A stretch of 64,000 nt of DNA from positions 8,476,001-8,540,000 of the forward strand of contig NZ_CP108462.1 of NCBI RefSeq assembly GCF_036226365.1, in the 5' to 3' direction. The position numbers were made by a program, and so were the translations under genes. This document shows, one piece after another, positions 36,878-44,758 of the stretch. The DNA comes from Streptomyces sp. NBC_01262. Lineage in GTDB: Bacteria > Actinomycetota > Actinomycetes > Streptomycetales > Streptomycetaceae. The notes under the pieces were generated by a model. The model was not told where the DNA came from. It saw only the letters and a program-made list of their open reading frames with translations, and did no database searches. Each line of letters starts with the position of its first letter. Within the stretch, counting starts at the first letter, position 1.

Positions 36878-37753
36878 TCACTCGGGGTTCGCGGCCTCGT
36901 ACGCCACCTCGAAGAGCGCGTGCATCGCCCGGTGCAGATCCTCCTGCGCGCGCACCGGCGACAGGAACTCGAAGCGCGCGTCGAAGGCCGGCCCCTCCCC
37001 GGTGAACCGCACCCGCAGCCCGAAGCGGTCCAGCGCCAGCGGCACCGCGCGCAGCGGCACCGATCCGCAGGCGTCCCCGGCCAGCGCGCACAGCCAGCCC
37101 AGCTGCTCCGCGTGCGAGGAGGCCAGGTGCTGCAGCAGCTCCGCCTCGTGGGCGACCAGCGGATCGGCTCGCGCGGCGGTGAAGGCCTCTGCCTCGACGG
37201 GCCCGGCTCCCCACAGGTCGTCCAGGGAGACCTCGTCGATCTCCAGGCGCAGCCATACGCAGCCCGGCCGGGCGGGCAGCTCGGGGGCCGTGGTCAGCCA
37301 GCCGGAGACCCAGGCCCGGCCGCGGATCCGGTTGGGCACCGCCACCGGGGCGACATCGGTGATCTCCAGCACAGCGGGCAGGTCGTCGGCCTCGGCGTGG
37401 GTCGCGGTCCGCACGGCGGGCGAATCGGCCGCGAACAGCAGGAAGAGGTCCCCGTCGGAACCGGCGATGCGCTCCCGGGGGGTCATCTCGTCCTGCCGGG
37501 CCCCGTCCAGGCCTGGAATGAGCAGTGCCGCGGACGCTGTACTCTGTACGAGAGTTCGTGTGCGTTCGGCTGCTGACGGCAACCGGACGTTTTCAAGCCC
37601 GCTGGGACGCGGCTGACCATGAGCTGATCGGACCTCCGTCATCCCTTCGCTCCGCGCGTCGGGTCCAACGCCGTTGGAATGCCCCGTTGAGGCATTGTCC
37701 ACGTCGGCGTCGGCGTTGTCCGTGATGCCTGTGGTGTTCCCAGGGCGTGACAT
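36878..37753 (-). CDS. DUF2470 domain-containing protein, probably iron-regulated
   Basis: A 291-residue protein. The C-terminal ~95 residues ('ADPLVAHEAELLQHLASSHAEQLGWL') match the DUF2470 domain found attached to haem-utilisation/pyridoxamine-oxidase-like proteins; the middle (about 58-190) is a split-barrel-like region. The first ~55 residues are Asp/Asn/Gly-rich and look disordered, but the ATG at 37753 is supported by GAGGAG five bases upstream. An iron box overlaps the promoter region 15 bp before the start, so expression should rise in iron limitation. A role in haem or iron metabolism is an inference. Divergent from rpsD. Confidence 0.8.
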   Translation of the reverse strand: MSRPGNTTGITDNADADVDNASTGHSNGVGPDARSEGMTEVRSAHGQPRPSGLENVRLPSAAERTRTLVQSTASAALLIPGLDGARQDEMTPRERIAGSDGDLFLLFAADSPAVRTATHAEADDLPAVLEITDVAPVAVPNRIRGRAWVSGWLTTAPELPARPGCVWLRLEIDEVSLDDLWGAGPVEAEAFTAARADPLVAHEAELLQHLASSHAEQLGWLCALAGDACGSVPLRAVPLALDRFGLRVRFTGEGPAFDARFEFLSPVRAQEDLHRAMHALFEVAYEAANPE

Positions 37754-37767
37754 GCGATCTCCTCAGT

Positions 37768-37786
37768 TAAGGTAAGCCTAACCTAA
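37768..37786 (-). promoter_or_regulatory. iron box (DmdR1/DtxR-type operator)
   Basis: Read on the minus strand the 19-mer is TTAGGTTAGGCTTACCTTA, matching 17 of 19 positions of the DtxR/DmdR consensus TTAGGTTAGGCTAACCTAA. It lies 14 bp before the DUF2470 start and 23 bp before the rpsD start, so it could control either gene. Confidence 0.8.
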
Positions 37787-37809
37787 CTTACACCGGAGGT
37801 CTGGAGAAC

Positions 37810-38424
37810 GTGCCTAACCAGTCGCGTCCCAAGGTCAAGAAGTCCCGTGCGCTCGGTATCGCGCTCACCCCGAAGGCTGTGAAGTACTTCGAGGCCCGCC
37901 CCTACCCGCCGGGCGAGCACGGCCGTGGCCGCAAGCAGAACAGCGACTACAAGGTCCGTCTGCTCGAGAAGCAGCGCCTGCGCGCTCAGTACGACATCTC
38001 CGAGCGCCAGATGGCCCGCGCCTACGACCGCGCCAAGAAGGCCGAAGGCAAGACCGGCGAGGCGCTGGTCGTCGAGCTGGAGCGCCGCCTGGACGCCCTG
38101 GTGCTGCGCGCCGGCCTGGCCCGCACCATCTACCAGGCCCGCCAGCAGGTCGTGCACGGCCACATCGAGGTCAACGGCAAGAAGGTCGACAAGCCGTCCT
38201 TCCGCGTGAAGCCGGACGACGTCGTCCAGGTCCGTGAGCGCTCGCGCGCCAAGACCCCGTTCCAGGTCGCCCGTGAGGGCGGCTGGGCCGGCGAGGGCGA
38301 AGTCGCCAAGTACCTGCAGGTCAACCTGCAGGCGCTGGCCTTCCGCCTGGACCGTCTGCCGAACCGTCGCGAGGTCCCCGTGATCTGCGACGAGCAGCTC
38401 GTCGTCGAGTACTACGCCCGCTGA
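37810..38424 (+). CDS. rpsD: 30S ribosomal protein S4
   Basis: A 204-residue small-subunit protein that nucleates 16S rRNA folding. The N-terminal zinc-finger cysteines of S4 are absent; the only Cys is in 'VICDEQ' near the end, so this is the zinc-independent (C-minus) form. The S4 RNA-binding domain is clear ('RLDALVLRAGLARTIYQARQ', then 'VNGKKVDKPS'). The GTG start follows CTGGAGAA. The gene is solitary, away from the ribosomal-protein operons, and shares its 5' gap with an iron box. Its last 13 bp overlap the convergent NB-ARC gene. Confidence 0.97.
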   Translation: MPNQSRPKVKKSRALGIALTPKAVKYFEARPYPPGEHGRGRKQNSDYKVRLLEKQRLRAQYDISERQMARAYDRAKKAEGKTGEALVVELERRLDALVLRAGLARTIYQARQQVVHGHIEVNGKKVDKPSFRVKPDDVVQVRERSRAKTPFQVAREGGWAGEGEVAKYLQVNLQALAFRLDRLPNRREVPVICDEQLVVEYYAR

Positions 38425-40601
38425 CGTTCGTCCGCACCCGGCGCGTCATACCCGCCCGCTCCCGGCTCCGGCCGGGGACGGGCGGGTTTCGCGTTCCCGG
38501 CCGGAGCGGAACCGGTGCCCGCCCGGGTCGCCTCGCGGCTCGCGAGCGCCCTGGCCACCGCGGCGTCCAGCCCCAGCGCCGACCCCCGCGCGAAGGCCCG
38601 CGCATACCCCACCGCGCCCAGCTCCGCCCGGCACAGCTCCTCGCACCGGTTGTGCGGAATGGCGAAATACCGGGAGCCGAAGACCGGCAGCCCCACCATG
38701 TCCCAGATGCCGCCCGCCGCGCCCTGCAGCACCGCTGCCTCCTCGGCGTCGTGCGCGGCCGTCAGCAGGGCCAGCACCTCGATGCCGAGCACGATCCCCA
38801 CCATGTCCCGGAACTCGTGGTTGATGCGTACGCATTCCGCCGCGAGCTGCCGCGCCAGCGCCGGGTCCTCCTGCCACCAGGCGATCACCGCGCGCGTGTA
38901 GAGCGCGTACGCCAGCGCCCAGCGCTCGCCGTGGTCCTCGCAGGCCTCCCGTACGGCCTCGCAGATCTCGATGCCGCGCTCCAGCTCGCCCGAGAAGGCC
39001 GCCACCATGCCCAGCTCGACCTCCGCCATGATGACGTTGCTGTTGAGCTCGCCCAGCGTCCGGTAGTGGCCCAGGGCCTCCTCGAACAGCGCCTTCGCGC
39101 GGGGCAGGTCATCGCTCAGCAGGGCCCCGCAGCCGAGCCGGTGCACCGCGTACGCCACCGCCGTCGCGTTGCCGGTGTCCAGCGCGAGCTGACGGCATTC
39201 GTGCAGCATCCCCAGGGCGGCGATCCCGTCGCCCTGCAGGATCGACACATAGCCGCACACCCACAGCGCCTTGGCGCGCTGCCCGGTCGGCGTCTCGTCG
39301 GCGGCCAGCGCCCGCTCCAGCCAGTAGCGGCCCTCCGCGAGCCGGCCGCAGCCGACCCAGTAGAACCACAGGGTGCCGGCGAGGAACTGGCCGATCCGGA
39401 ACTCCTGGGGGTCCTCCAGCGAGAACTCCAGCGCCGCCCGCAGGTTGGCCAGCTCCCGATCGGTGCTCCGCGCGACCTGCGCCTGCCGCGCGCTGAACCA
39501 CTCCAGCTCGCCCCAGGTGGCGAAGCCCAGGTACCAGTCCCGGTGCCGGGCCCTTGTGCGCTGCTCCTCGCCCAGTTCGCGCAGCCAGCCGAGCCCGTAC
39601 TCGCGCACGGTGTCCAGCAGCAGATAGCGCACCGCCCCGCAGGCCGTGTCACGGCGCATCAGCACGGACTTGTCGACCAGGTCCGCGACCAGGTCCACCA
39701 TGGCGTCCGCCGGCAGCTCCGGGCTCGCGCAGACGTACTCCACCGCCTCCAGGTCGAAGTCGGCCGCGAAGACGGCGAGCCGGGCCCACAGCAGCCGCTC
39801 GCGGGGGCTGCACAGCTCATGGCTCCAGCCGATCGCCGTGCGGAGGGTGCGATGGCGGGCCGGGCCGGTGGCGCCGCGCCGGGTCAGGATCGTGAAGCGG
39901 TCGTCGAGGCGCTCCAGGATCTGATCGACCGACAGCGCCCGCAGCCGGCCCGCCGCCAGCTCCAGCGCCAGCGGGATCCCGTCGAGCCGGCGGCAAAGCT
40001 CCCGCACCGCCGCCCGGTTGGACCCGTCCACCGCGAAGTCCGGCAGGACGGCCGAGGCCCGGTCCGCGAACAGCTCGACCGCGTCGGTGGCGTGGTCGTC
40101 GTCCTCGGCGAAGGGCTCAAGGACCATGACGTGCTCCCCGGGCACCCCCAGCGGCTGCCGCGAGGTGGCCAGGATCCGCAGCCCCGGCGCCTGCCGCAGC
40201 AGCGTCTCGGCCAGCCGGGCGGCGGCCTCCACCTGTCGCTCGCAGCAGTCGAGGACCAGCAGCAGCTCACGCCCCGCGAGATGGGCCGCCAAAGTGGCGC
40301 GCGGCAGCCGGGTGGTGTGGTCGGTCAGCCCGAGCGCCTCGGCCACCGCGTGCTCCACCAGCGCCGGATCGCGTACGGGCGCCAGCTCCACCAGCCACGC
40401 CCCGCCGGAGAACCCCTCCAGCTCGGCCGCGGCGGCCGCGGCTCGCACCGCGAAGCGCGTCTTGCCCACCCCGCCCACACCGCTCACCGTGACGATGTGG
40501 GCCCGCTTCAACAGGTCCGCGACATCGGACAGTTCACGCCGGCGCCCCACGAAGTGGTTCAGCTCCGCGGGCAGGTTTCCGGTCGACGCATGGGGCCGCA
40601 T
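38412..40601 (-). CDS. NB-ARC/STAND ATPase with TPR region
   Basis: A 729-residue signal-transduction ATPase of the AfsR/LuxR-like type. NB-ARC features: 'FVGRRREL' (about 17-24), P-loop 'VSGVGGVGKTR' (about 39-49), Walker B 'LLLVLDCCE' (about 112-120), 'ILATSRQPLGVPGE' (about 143) and 'GIPLALELAAGRL' (about 209). A winged-helix-like linker and a long TPR-like region (about 350-670) follow. Relatives often carry a DNA-binding domain at one end; I see none here, so it may sense and signal through a partner. The C-terminal end overlaps rpsD, and the rpsD terminator lies within its coding sequence. Confidence 0.85.
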   Translation of the reverse strand: MRPHASTGNLPAELNHFVGRRRELSDVADLLKRAHIVTVSGVGGVGKTRFAVRAAAAAAELEGFSGGAWLVELAPVRDPALVEHAVAEALGLTDHTTRLPRATLAAHLAGRELLLVLDCCERQVEAAARLAETLLRQAPGLRILATSRQPLGVPGEHVMVLEPFAEDDDHATDAVELFADRASAVLPDFAVDGSNRAAVRELCRRLDGIPLALELAAGRLRALSVDQILERLDDRFTILTRRGATGPARHRTLRTAIGWSHELCSPRERLLWARLAVFAADFDLEAVEYVCASPELPADAMVDLVADLVDKSVLMRRDTACGAVRYLLLDTVREYGLGWLRELGEEQRTRARHRDWYLGFATWGELEWFSARQAQVARSTDRELANLRAALEFSLEDPQEFRIGQFLAGTLWFYWVGCGRLAEGRYWLERALAADETPTGQRAKALWVCGYVSILQGDGIAALGMLHECRQLALDTGNATAVAYAVHRLGCGALLSDDLPRAKALFEEALGHYRTLGELNSNVIMAEVELGMVAAFSGELERGIEICEAVREACEDHGERWALAYALYTRAVIAWWQEDPALARQLAAECVRINHEFRDMVGIVLGIEVLALLTAAHDAEEAAVLQGAAGGIWDMVGLPVFGSRYFAIPHNRCEELCRAELGAVGYARAFARGSALGLDAAVARALASREATRAGTGSAPAGNAKPARPRPEPGAGGYDAPGADERQRA
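38450..38489 (+). terminator. terminator of rpsD, inside the NB-ARC gene
   Basis: An imperfect GC hairpin (arms around 38450-38463 and 38474-38487) followed by TTT, starting 26 nt after the rpsD stop. It lies within the 3' coding part of the convergent gene. Confidence 0.6.
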
Positions 40602-40773
40602 GGGTCACGGAGCGTACCGCCAGGTAAGCGGAACGTACAGCCGGGCTGTCGCGGGCACCCGTCGCCGCGCGCGGTAATGCGGTACGGAGGCCGGGGCCCG
40701 GCGCGATAAGGTCGGCATCTGACACACAAGACTTGACGCAGCAGTCAGCGTGGAACTTCCGAGGAGCAGCATC

Positions 40774-41196
40774 GTGTCCGGTGGAGAGGTGGCCGGCCTC
40801 ATCGTGGCCGTCTTCTGGGCGATCCTGGTGTCCTTCCTGGCCGTTGTCCTGGTCAGGCTGGCACAGGCGCTCCGGCAGGCCACCCGGCTCGTCGCGGACA
40901 TCACCGAGCAGGCGGTGCCGCTGCTCGGCGAGGCCTCCGCCGCCGTCCGCTCCGCGCACACCCAGCTCGACCGGGTGGACACCATCACCTCTGACGTCGC
41001 CGAGGTCACCGCCAACGCGTCCGCGCTCTCCACCACCGTCGCCTCCACCTTCGGCGGCCCCCTGGTCAAGGTCGCGGCCTTCGGCTACGGCGTACGGCGT
41101 GCGGTCGGCCTCCAGGCGAAGGACGCGCCGAAGAAGCACACCGTGGTCGTCGGCCGGACGCTCCCGTCCGGCCGGGGCCGTAAGTCGAGGGGCTGA
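40774..41196 (+). CDS. DUF948 domain-containing membrane protein
   Basis: A 140-residue protein with one N-terminal membrane segment (about 6-28) and a following helical region typical of DUF948 ('AVPLLGEASAAVRSAHTQLDRVDTIT'-type heptads). I chose the GTG at 40774 because GAGGAG lies seven bases upstream; the ATG at 40750 lacks a site. Family function is unknown. It is followed by a second small gene and alaS with gaps of 6 bp and -1 bp, so it probably heads that operon. Confidence 0.85.
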   Translation: MSGGEVAGLIVAVFWAILVSFLAVVLVRLAQALRQATRLVADITEQAVPLLGEASAAVRSAHTQLDRVDTITSDVAEVTANASALSTTVASTFGGPLVKVAAFGYGVRRAVGLQAKDAPKKHTVVVGRTLPSGRGRKSRG

Positions 41197-41202
41197 CCTG
41201 CA

Positions 41203-41496
41203 ATGTTCCGCCGCGCATTCTGGTTCACCGCCGGCGCCGCAACCGGTGTCTGGGCCACCAACAAGGTCCACCGCAAGATCCGCAGTCTCAGCCCCGAGAG
41301 CCTCGCCGCGCAGGCGGCCAACAAGGCGCTCGAAGCCGGCGACCGGCTGCGTACCTTCGCGCGGGACGTGCGCGCCGGCATGGCCGAGCGCGAGGACCAG
41401 CTCAACGACGCACTGGGCCGTACCGATACGGCCCCCGAACTCGAAGTCCCCGGGCAGCGCCCGGCGATCGCGTACAACCGGAAGGACGAACACTGA
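41203..41496 (+). CDS. DUF6167 family protein
   Basis: A small 97-residue protein. The first ~20 residues ('FRRAFWFTAGAATGVWATNKV') form a short hydrophobic segment, then a charged helix. I believe this is the small family annotated DUF6167 in Streptomyces, always between the DUF948 gene and alaS. Its stop shares a base with the alaS ATG (TGATG), so it is translationally coupled to alaS. Function unknown. Confidence 0.8.
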   Translation: MFRRAFWFTAGAATGVWATNKVHRKIRSLSPESLAAQAANKALEAGDRLRTFARDVRAGMAEREDQLNDALGRTDTAPELEVPGQRPAIAYNRKDEH

Positions 41497-44165
41497 TGGA
41501 GTCGGCTGAAATCCGCCGCCGCTGGCTGCGCTTCTTCGAGGAGCGCGGGCACACCGTTGTGCCTTCGGCGTCCCTCATCGCCGACGACCCCACGCTGCTG
41601 CTGGTCCCGGCGGGCATGGTGCCCTTCAAGCCGTACTTCCTCGGTGAGGTCAAGCCGCCGCACAAGCGCGTCACGAGCGTGCAGAAGTGCGTGCGCACGC
41701 CGGACATCGAAGAGGTCGGCAAGACCACCCGGCACGGCACGTTCTTCCAGATGTGCGGCAACTTCTCCTTCGGCGACTACTTCAAGGAAGGCGCCATCAA
41801 GTACGCCTGGGAGCTGCTCACCGGCTCCGTGGCGGACGGCGGCTACGGCCTTGAGGCGGACAGGCTCTGGATCACCGTCTACAAGGACGACGACGAGGCC
41901 GAGGCCATCTGGCGCGACGTCATCGGTGTCCCCGCCGAGCGCATCCAGCGACTGGGCATGAAGGACAACTACTGGTCCATGGGCGTCCCCGGACCCTGCG
42001 GCCCGTGCTCCGAGATCAACTACGACCGCGGCCCCGAGTTCGGCGTCGAGGGCGGCCCGGCCGTCAACGACGAGCGGTACGTGGAGATCTGGAACCTGGT
42101 CTTCATGCAGTACGAGCGAGGTGAGGGCTCCGGCAAGGAGGAGTTCCCGATCCTCGGCGACCTGCCCAGCAAGAACATCGACACCGGCCTCGGCCTCGAA
42201 CGCCTCGCGATGATCCTGCAGGGCGTGCAGAACATGTACGAGACCGACACCCTCCAGGTCGTCATCGACAAGGCCACCGAGCTCACCGGCGTCGCCTATG
42301 GCGCCGCGCACGAATCCGACGTGTCGCTGCGCGTGGTCGCCGACCACATGCGCACCTCCGTGATGCTCATCGGCGACGGCGTCAGCCCCGGCAACGAGGG
42401 CCGCGGCTATGTGCTGCGCCGCATCATGCGCCGCGCCATCCGCAACATGCGCCTGCTGGGCGCCACCCAGGAGGTCGTCGCCGACCTGGTGGACACCGTC
42501 ATCAAGACGATGGGCCGGCAGTACCCCGAACTGGTCGAGGACCGCAAGCGCATCGAGACCGTCGCCCTCGCCGAAGAGGCCGCCTTCCTCAAGGCCCTCA
42601 AGGGCGGCACCAACATCCTCGACACCGCCGTCACCGAGACCAAGGCCTCCGGCGGCAAGGTGCTCCCCGGCGACAAGGCCTTCCTGCTCCACGACACCTG
42701 GGGCTTCCCGATCGACCTCACCCTCGAAATGGCCGCCGAGCAGGGCCTGTCGGTGGACGAGGACGGCTTCCGCCGCCTGATGAAGGAGCAGCGGGACCGG
42801 GCCAAGGCCGACGCCATGGTGAAGAAGAGCGGCCACGCCGACCTCTCCGCCTACCGGGCCGTCGCCGACACCGCCGGGACCACCCAGTTCACCGGCTACA
42901 CCCTCAACGAGGGCGAGGCCACCGTCGTCGGCCTGCTGGTGGACGGCGTCCCGTCGCCCGCCGCCAACGAGGGCGACGAGGTCGAGGTCATCCTGGACCG
43001 CACCCCCTTCTACGCCGAGGGCGGCGGGCAGCTCGCCGACACCGGCCGGATCCGGATCGACTCCGGGGCCGTGATCGAGGTCCGCGACGTCCAGCAGCCG
43101 GTGGCCGGGGTCAGCGTCCACAAGGGCGTCGTCCAGGTCGGCGAGGTCACCGTCGGGGCCGGCGCCCTGGCCCAGATCGACCTCGTACGCCGCCGCTCGA
43201 TCGCCCGCGCCCACAGTGCCACGCACCTCACCCACCAGGCGCTGCGCGACGCGCTCGGTCCGACCGCCGCCCAGGCCGGCTCGGAGAACTCCCCGGGCCG
43301 CTTCCGCTTCGACTTCGGCTCGCCGACCGCCGTCCCCGGCACGGTGCTCACCGACGTCGAGCAGAAGATCAACGAGGTTCTCGCCCGCGAGCTCGACGTC
43401 ACCGCCGAGGTGCTGCCGATCGCCGAGGCCAAGAAGCAGGGCGCCATCGCCGAGTTCGGCGAGAAGTACGGCGAGCATGTGCGCGTCGTCACCATCGGCG
43501 ACTACTCCAAGGAGCTGTGCGGCGGCACGCACGTCGGCAACACCGCCCAGCTCGGCCTGGTCAAGCTGCTCGGCGAGTCCTCCATCGGCTCCGGTGTGCG
43601 CCGCGTCGAGGCCCTGGTCGGGGTGGACGCGTACAACTTCCTGGCCCGTGAGCACACGATCGTCTCGCAGCTGACGGACCTGGTGAAGGGCCGCCCCGAG
43701 GAGCTTCCCGACAAGATCTCCGGTGTCCTGGCCAAGCTCAAGGACGCCGAGAAGGAGATCGAGCGCTTCCGCGCCGAGAAGGTCCTCCAGGCCGCCGCCG
43801 GCCTCGCCGCCGGTGCCCAGGACGTCAAGGGCGTCGCTCTCGTGACGGGTTCGGTGCCGGAGGGCACCGGCGCGGACGACCTGCGCAAGCTGGTTCTGGA
43901 CGTACGTCAGCGCATTACCGGCGGCCGCCCGGCCGTCGTGGCCCTGTTCACCGTCGCGAACGGCCGTCCGCTGACCGTCATCGCCACCAACGAGGCCGCC
44001 CGCGAGCGCGGTATCAAGGCCGGTGAGCTGGTCCGCGCCGCCGCCAAGACCCTCGGTGGCGGCGGTGGCGGCAAGGACGACGTCGCGCAGGGCGGCGGCC
44101 AGAACCCGGCCGCCGTGGGCGAGGCCGTCGAGGCCGTGCAGCGGCTCGTCGCCGAGAAGGCCTGA
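41496..44165 (+). CDS. alaS: alanine--tRNA ligase
   Basis: Alanyl-tRNA synthetase of 889 residues with the full set of domains: class II aminoacylation domain ('RHGTFFQMCGNFSFGDYF' near 87, 'GPCGPCSEI' near 167), tRNA-recognition region, editing domain with 'HSATHLTHQ' near 573 and 'CGGTHVGNT' near 673 (zinc-binding His and Cys), and the C-terminal oligomerisation/C-Ala domain with a Gly-rich 'GGGGGGKDD' stretch. It charges tRNA-Ala and removes mischarged serine or glycine. ATG overlaps the previous stop. The ruvX gene follows after 5 bp. Confidence 0.98.
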   Translation: MESAEIRRRWLRFFEERGHTVVPSASLIADDPTLLLVPAGMVPFKPYFLGEVKPPHKRVTSVQKCVRTPDIEEVGKTTRHGTFFQMCGNFSFGDYFKEGAIKYAWELLTGSVADGGYGLEADRLWITVYKDDDEAEAIWRDVIGVPAERIQRLGMKDNYWSMGVPGPCGPCSEINYDRGPEFGVEGGPAVNDERYVEIWNLVFMQYERGEGSGKEEFPILGDLPSKNIDTGLGLERLAMILQGVQNMYETDTLQVVIDKATELTGVAYGAAHESDVSLRVVADHMRTSVMLIGDGVSPGNEGRGYVLRRIMRRAIRNMRLLGATQEVVADLVDTVIKTMGRQYPELVEDRKRIETVALAEEAAFLKALKGGTNILDTAVTETKASGGKVLPGDKAFLLHDTWGFPIDLTLEMAAEQGLSVDEDGFRRLMKEQRDRAKADAMVKKSGHADLSAYRAVADTAGTTQFTGYTLNEGEATVVGLLVDGVPSPAANEGDEVEVILDRTPFYAEGGGQLADTGRIRIDSGAVIEVRDVQQPVAGVSVHKGVVQVGEVTVGAGALAQIDLVRRRSIARAHSATHLTHQALRDALGPTAAQAGSENSPGRFRFDFGSPTAVPGTVLTDVEQKINEVLARELDVTAEVLPIAEAKKQGAIAEFGEKYGEHVRVVTIGDYSKELCGGTHVGNTAQLGLVKLLGESSIGSGVRRVEALVGVDAYNFLAREHTIVSQLTDLVKGRPEELPDKISGVLAKLKDAEKEIERFRAEKVLQAAAGLAAGAQDVKGVALVTGSVPEGTGADDLRKLVLDVRQRITGGRPAVVALFTVANGRPLTVIATNEAARERGIKAGELVRAAAKTLGGGGGGKDDVAQGGGQNPAAVGEAVEAVQRLVAEKA

Positions 44166-44170
44166 GCCGC

Positions 44171-44635
44171 ATGCGCAGAGGCCGCCGGCTCGCGATCGAC
44201 GTCGGGGACGCCCGGATCGGGGTCGCCTCGTGCGACCCCGACGGGGTCCTCGCCACACCGGTCGAGACCGTGCCGGGCAGGGACATCCCGGCGGCCCAGC
44301 GCCGGCTGGCCGAGATCGTCGCCGAGTACGAGCCGATCGAGGTCGTGGTCGGGCTCCCTCGCTCCCTCAGCGGGAGCGAGGGGCCGGCCGCGGTCAAGGT
44401 CAGGGCCTTCACCCAGGATGTGGCGAAGATCATCGCACCGGTGCCGGTGCGGCTGGTCGACGAGCGGATGACCACCGTCACCGCGACCCACGGCCTGCGC
44501 GCCTCGGGCGTCAAGGCGAAGAAGGGCCGGGCCGTTGTGGACCAGGCCGCGGCCGTCGTCATCCTGCAGAGCGCCCTTGAGGCCGAACGGGTGTCCGGTA
44601 AAGCTCCGGGCGAGAGCGTCGAACCGATTGTCTGA
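44171..44635 (+). CDS. ruvX: Holliday junction resolvase RuvX (YqgF family)
   Basis: A 154-residue RNase H-fold protein of the YqgF family. Conserved acids are in 'AIDVGDARIGVA' (Asp about 10), 'VVVGLPRSLSG' and 'LVDERMTTV' (Asp-Glu about 97), with a final 'DQAAAVVIL' (Asp about 124). Members process 16S rRNA 5' ends and may resolve recombination intermediates; in Mycobacterium it has been reported, as I recall, to act as a resolvase. It is placed between alaS and mltG as in most Actinobacteria. Confidence 0.94.
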   Translation: MRRGRRLAIDVGDARIGVASCDPDGVLATPVETVPGRDIPAAQRRLAEIVAEYEPIEVVVGLPRSLSGSEGPAAVKVRAFTQDVAKIIAPVPVRLVDERMTTVTATHGLRASGVKAKKGRAVVDQAAAVVILQSALEAERVSGKAPGESVEPIV

Positions 44636-44758
44636 TCGCGGTACGGTAACGTTCCGCGCGGCATGGGGCTCCCACAGCGGTCCCCCTGCCGACGGGGCGG
44701 GCCGAACGGCCGCGCCACAAGCGCCGGCCTGCCGCCGCCTCGCGAACCAAGGGGATCG

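Noticed and set aside
44659..44676. GGCATGGGGCTCCC at about 44661, repeated near 47447, as a paired regulatory site.
   Set aside because: Both look like relics of a common Streptomyces intergenic repeat, and nothing links the two flanking genes in a way that needs a shared site.
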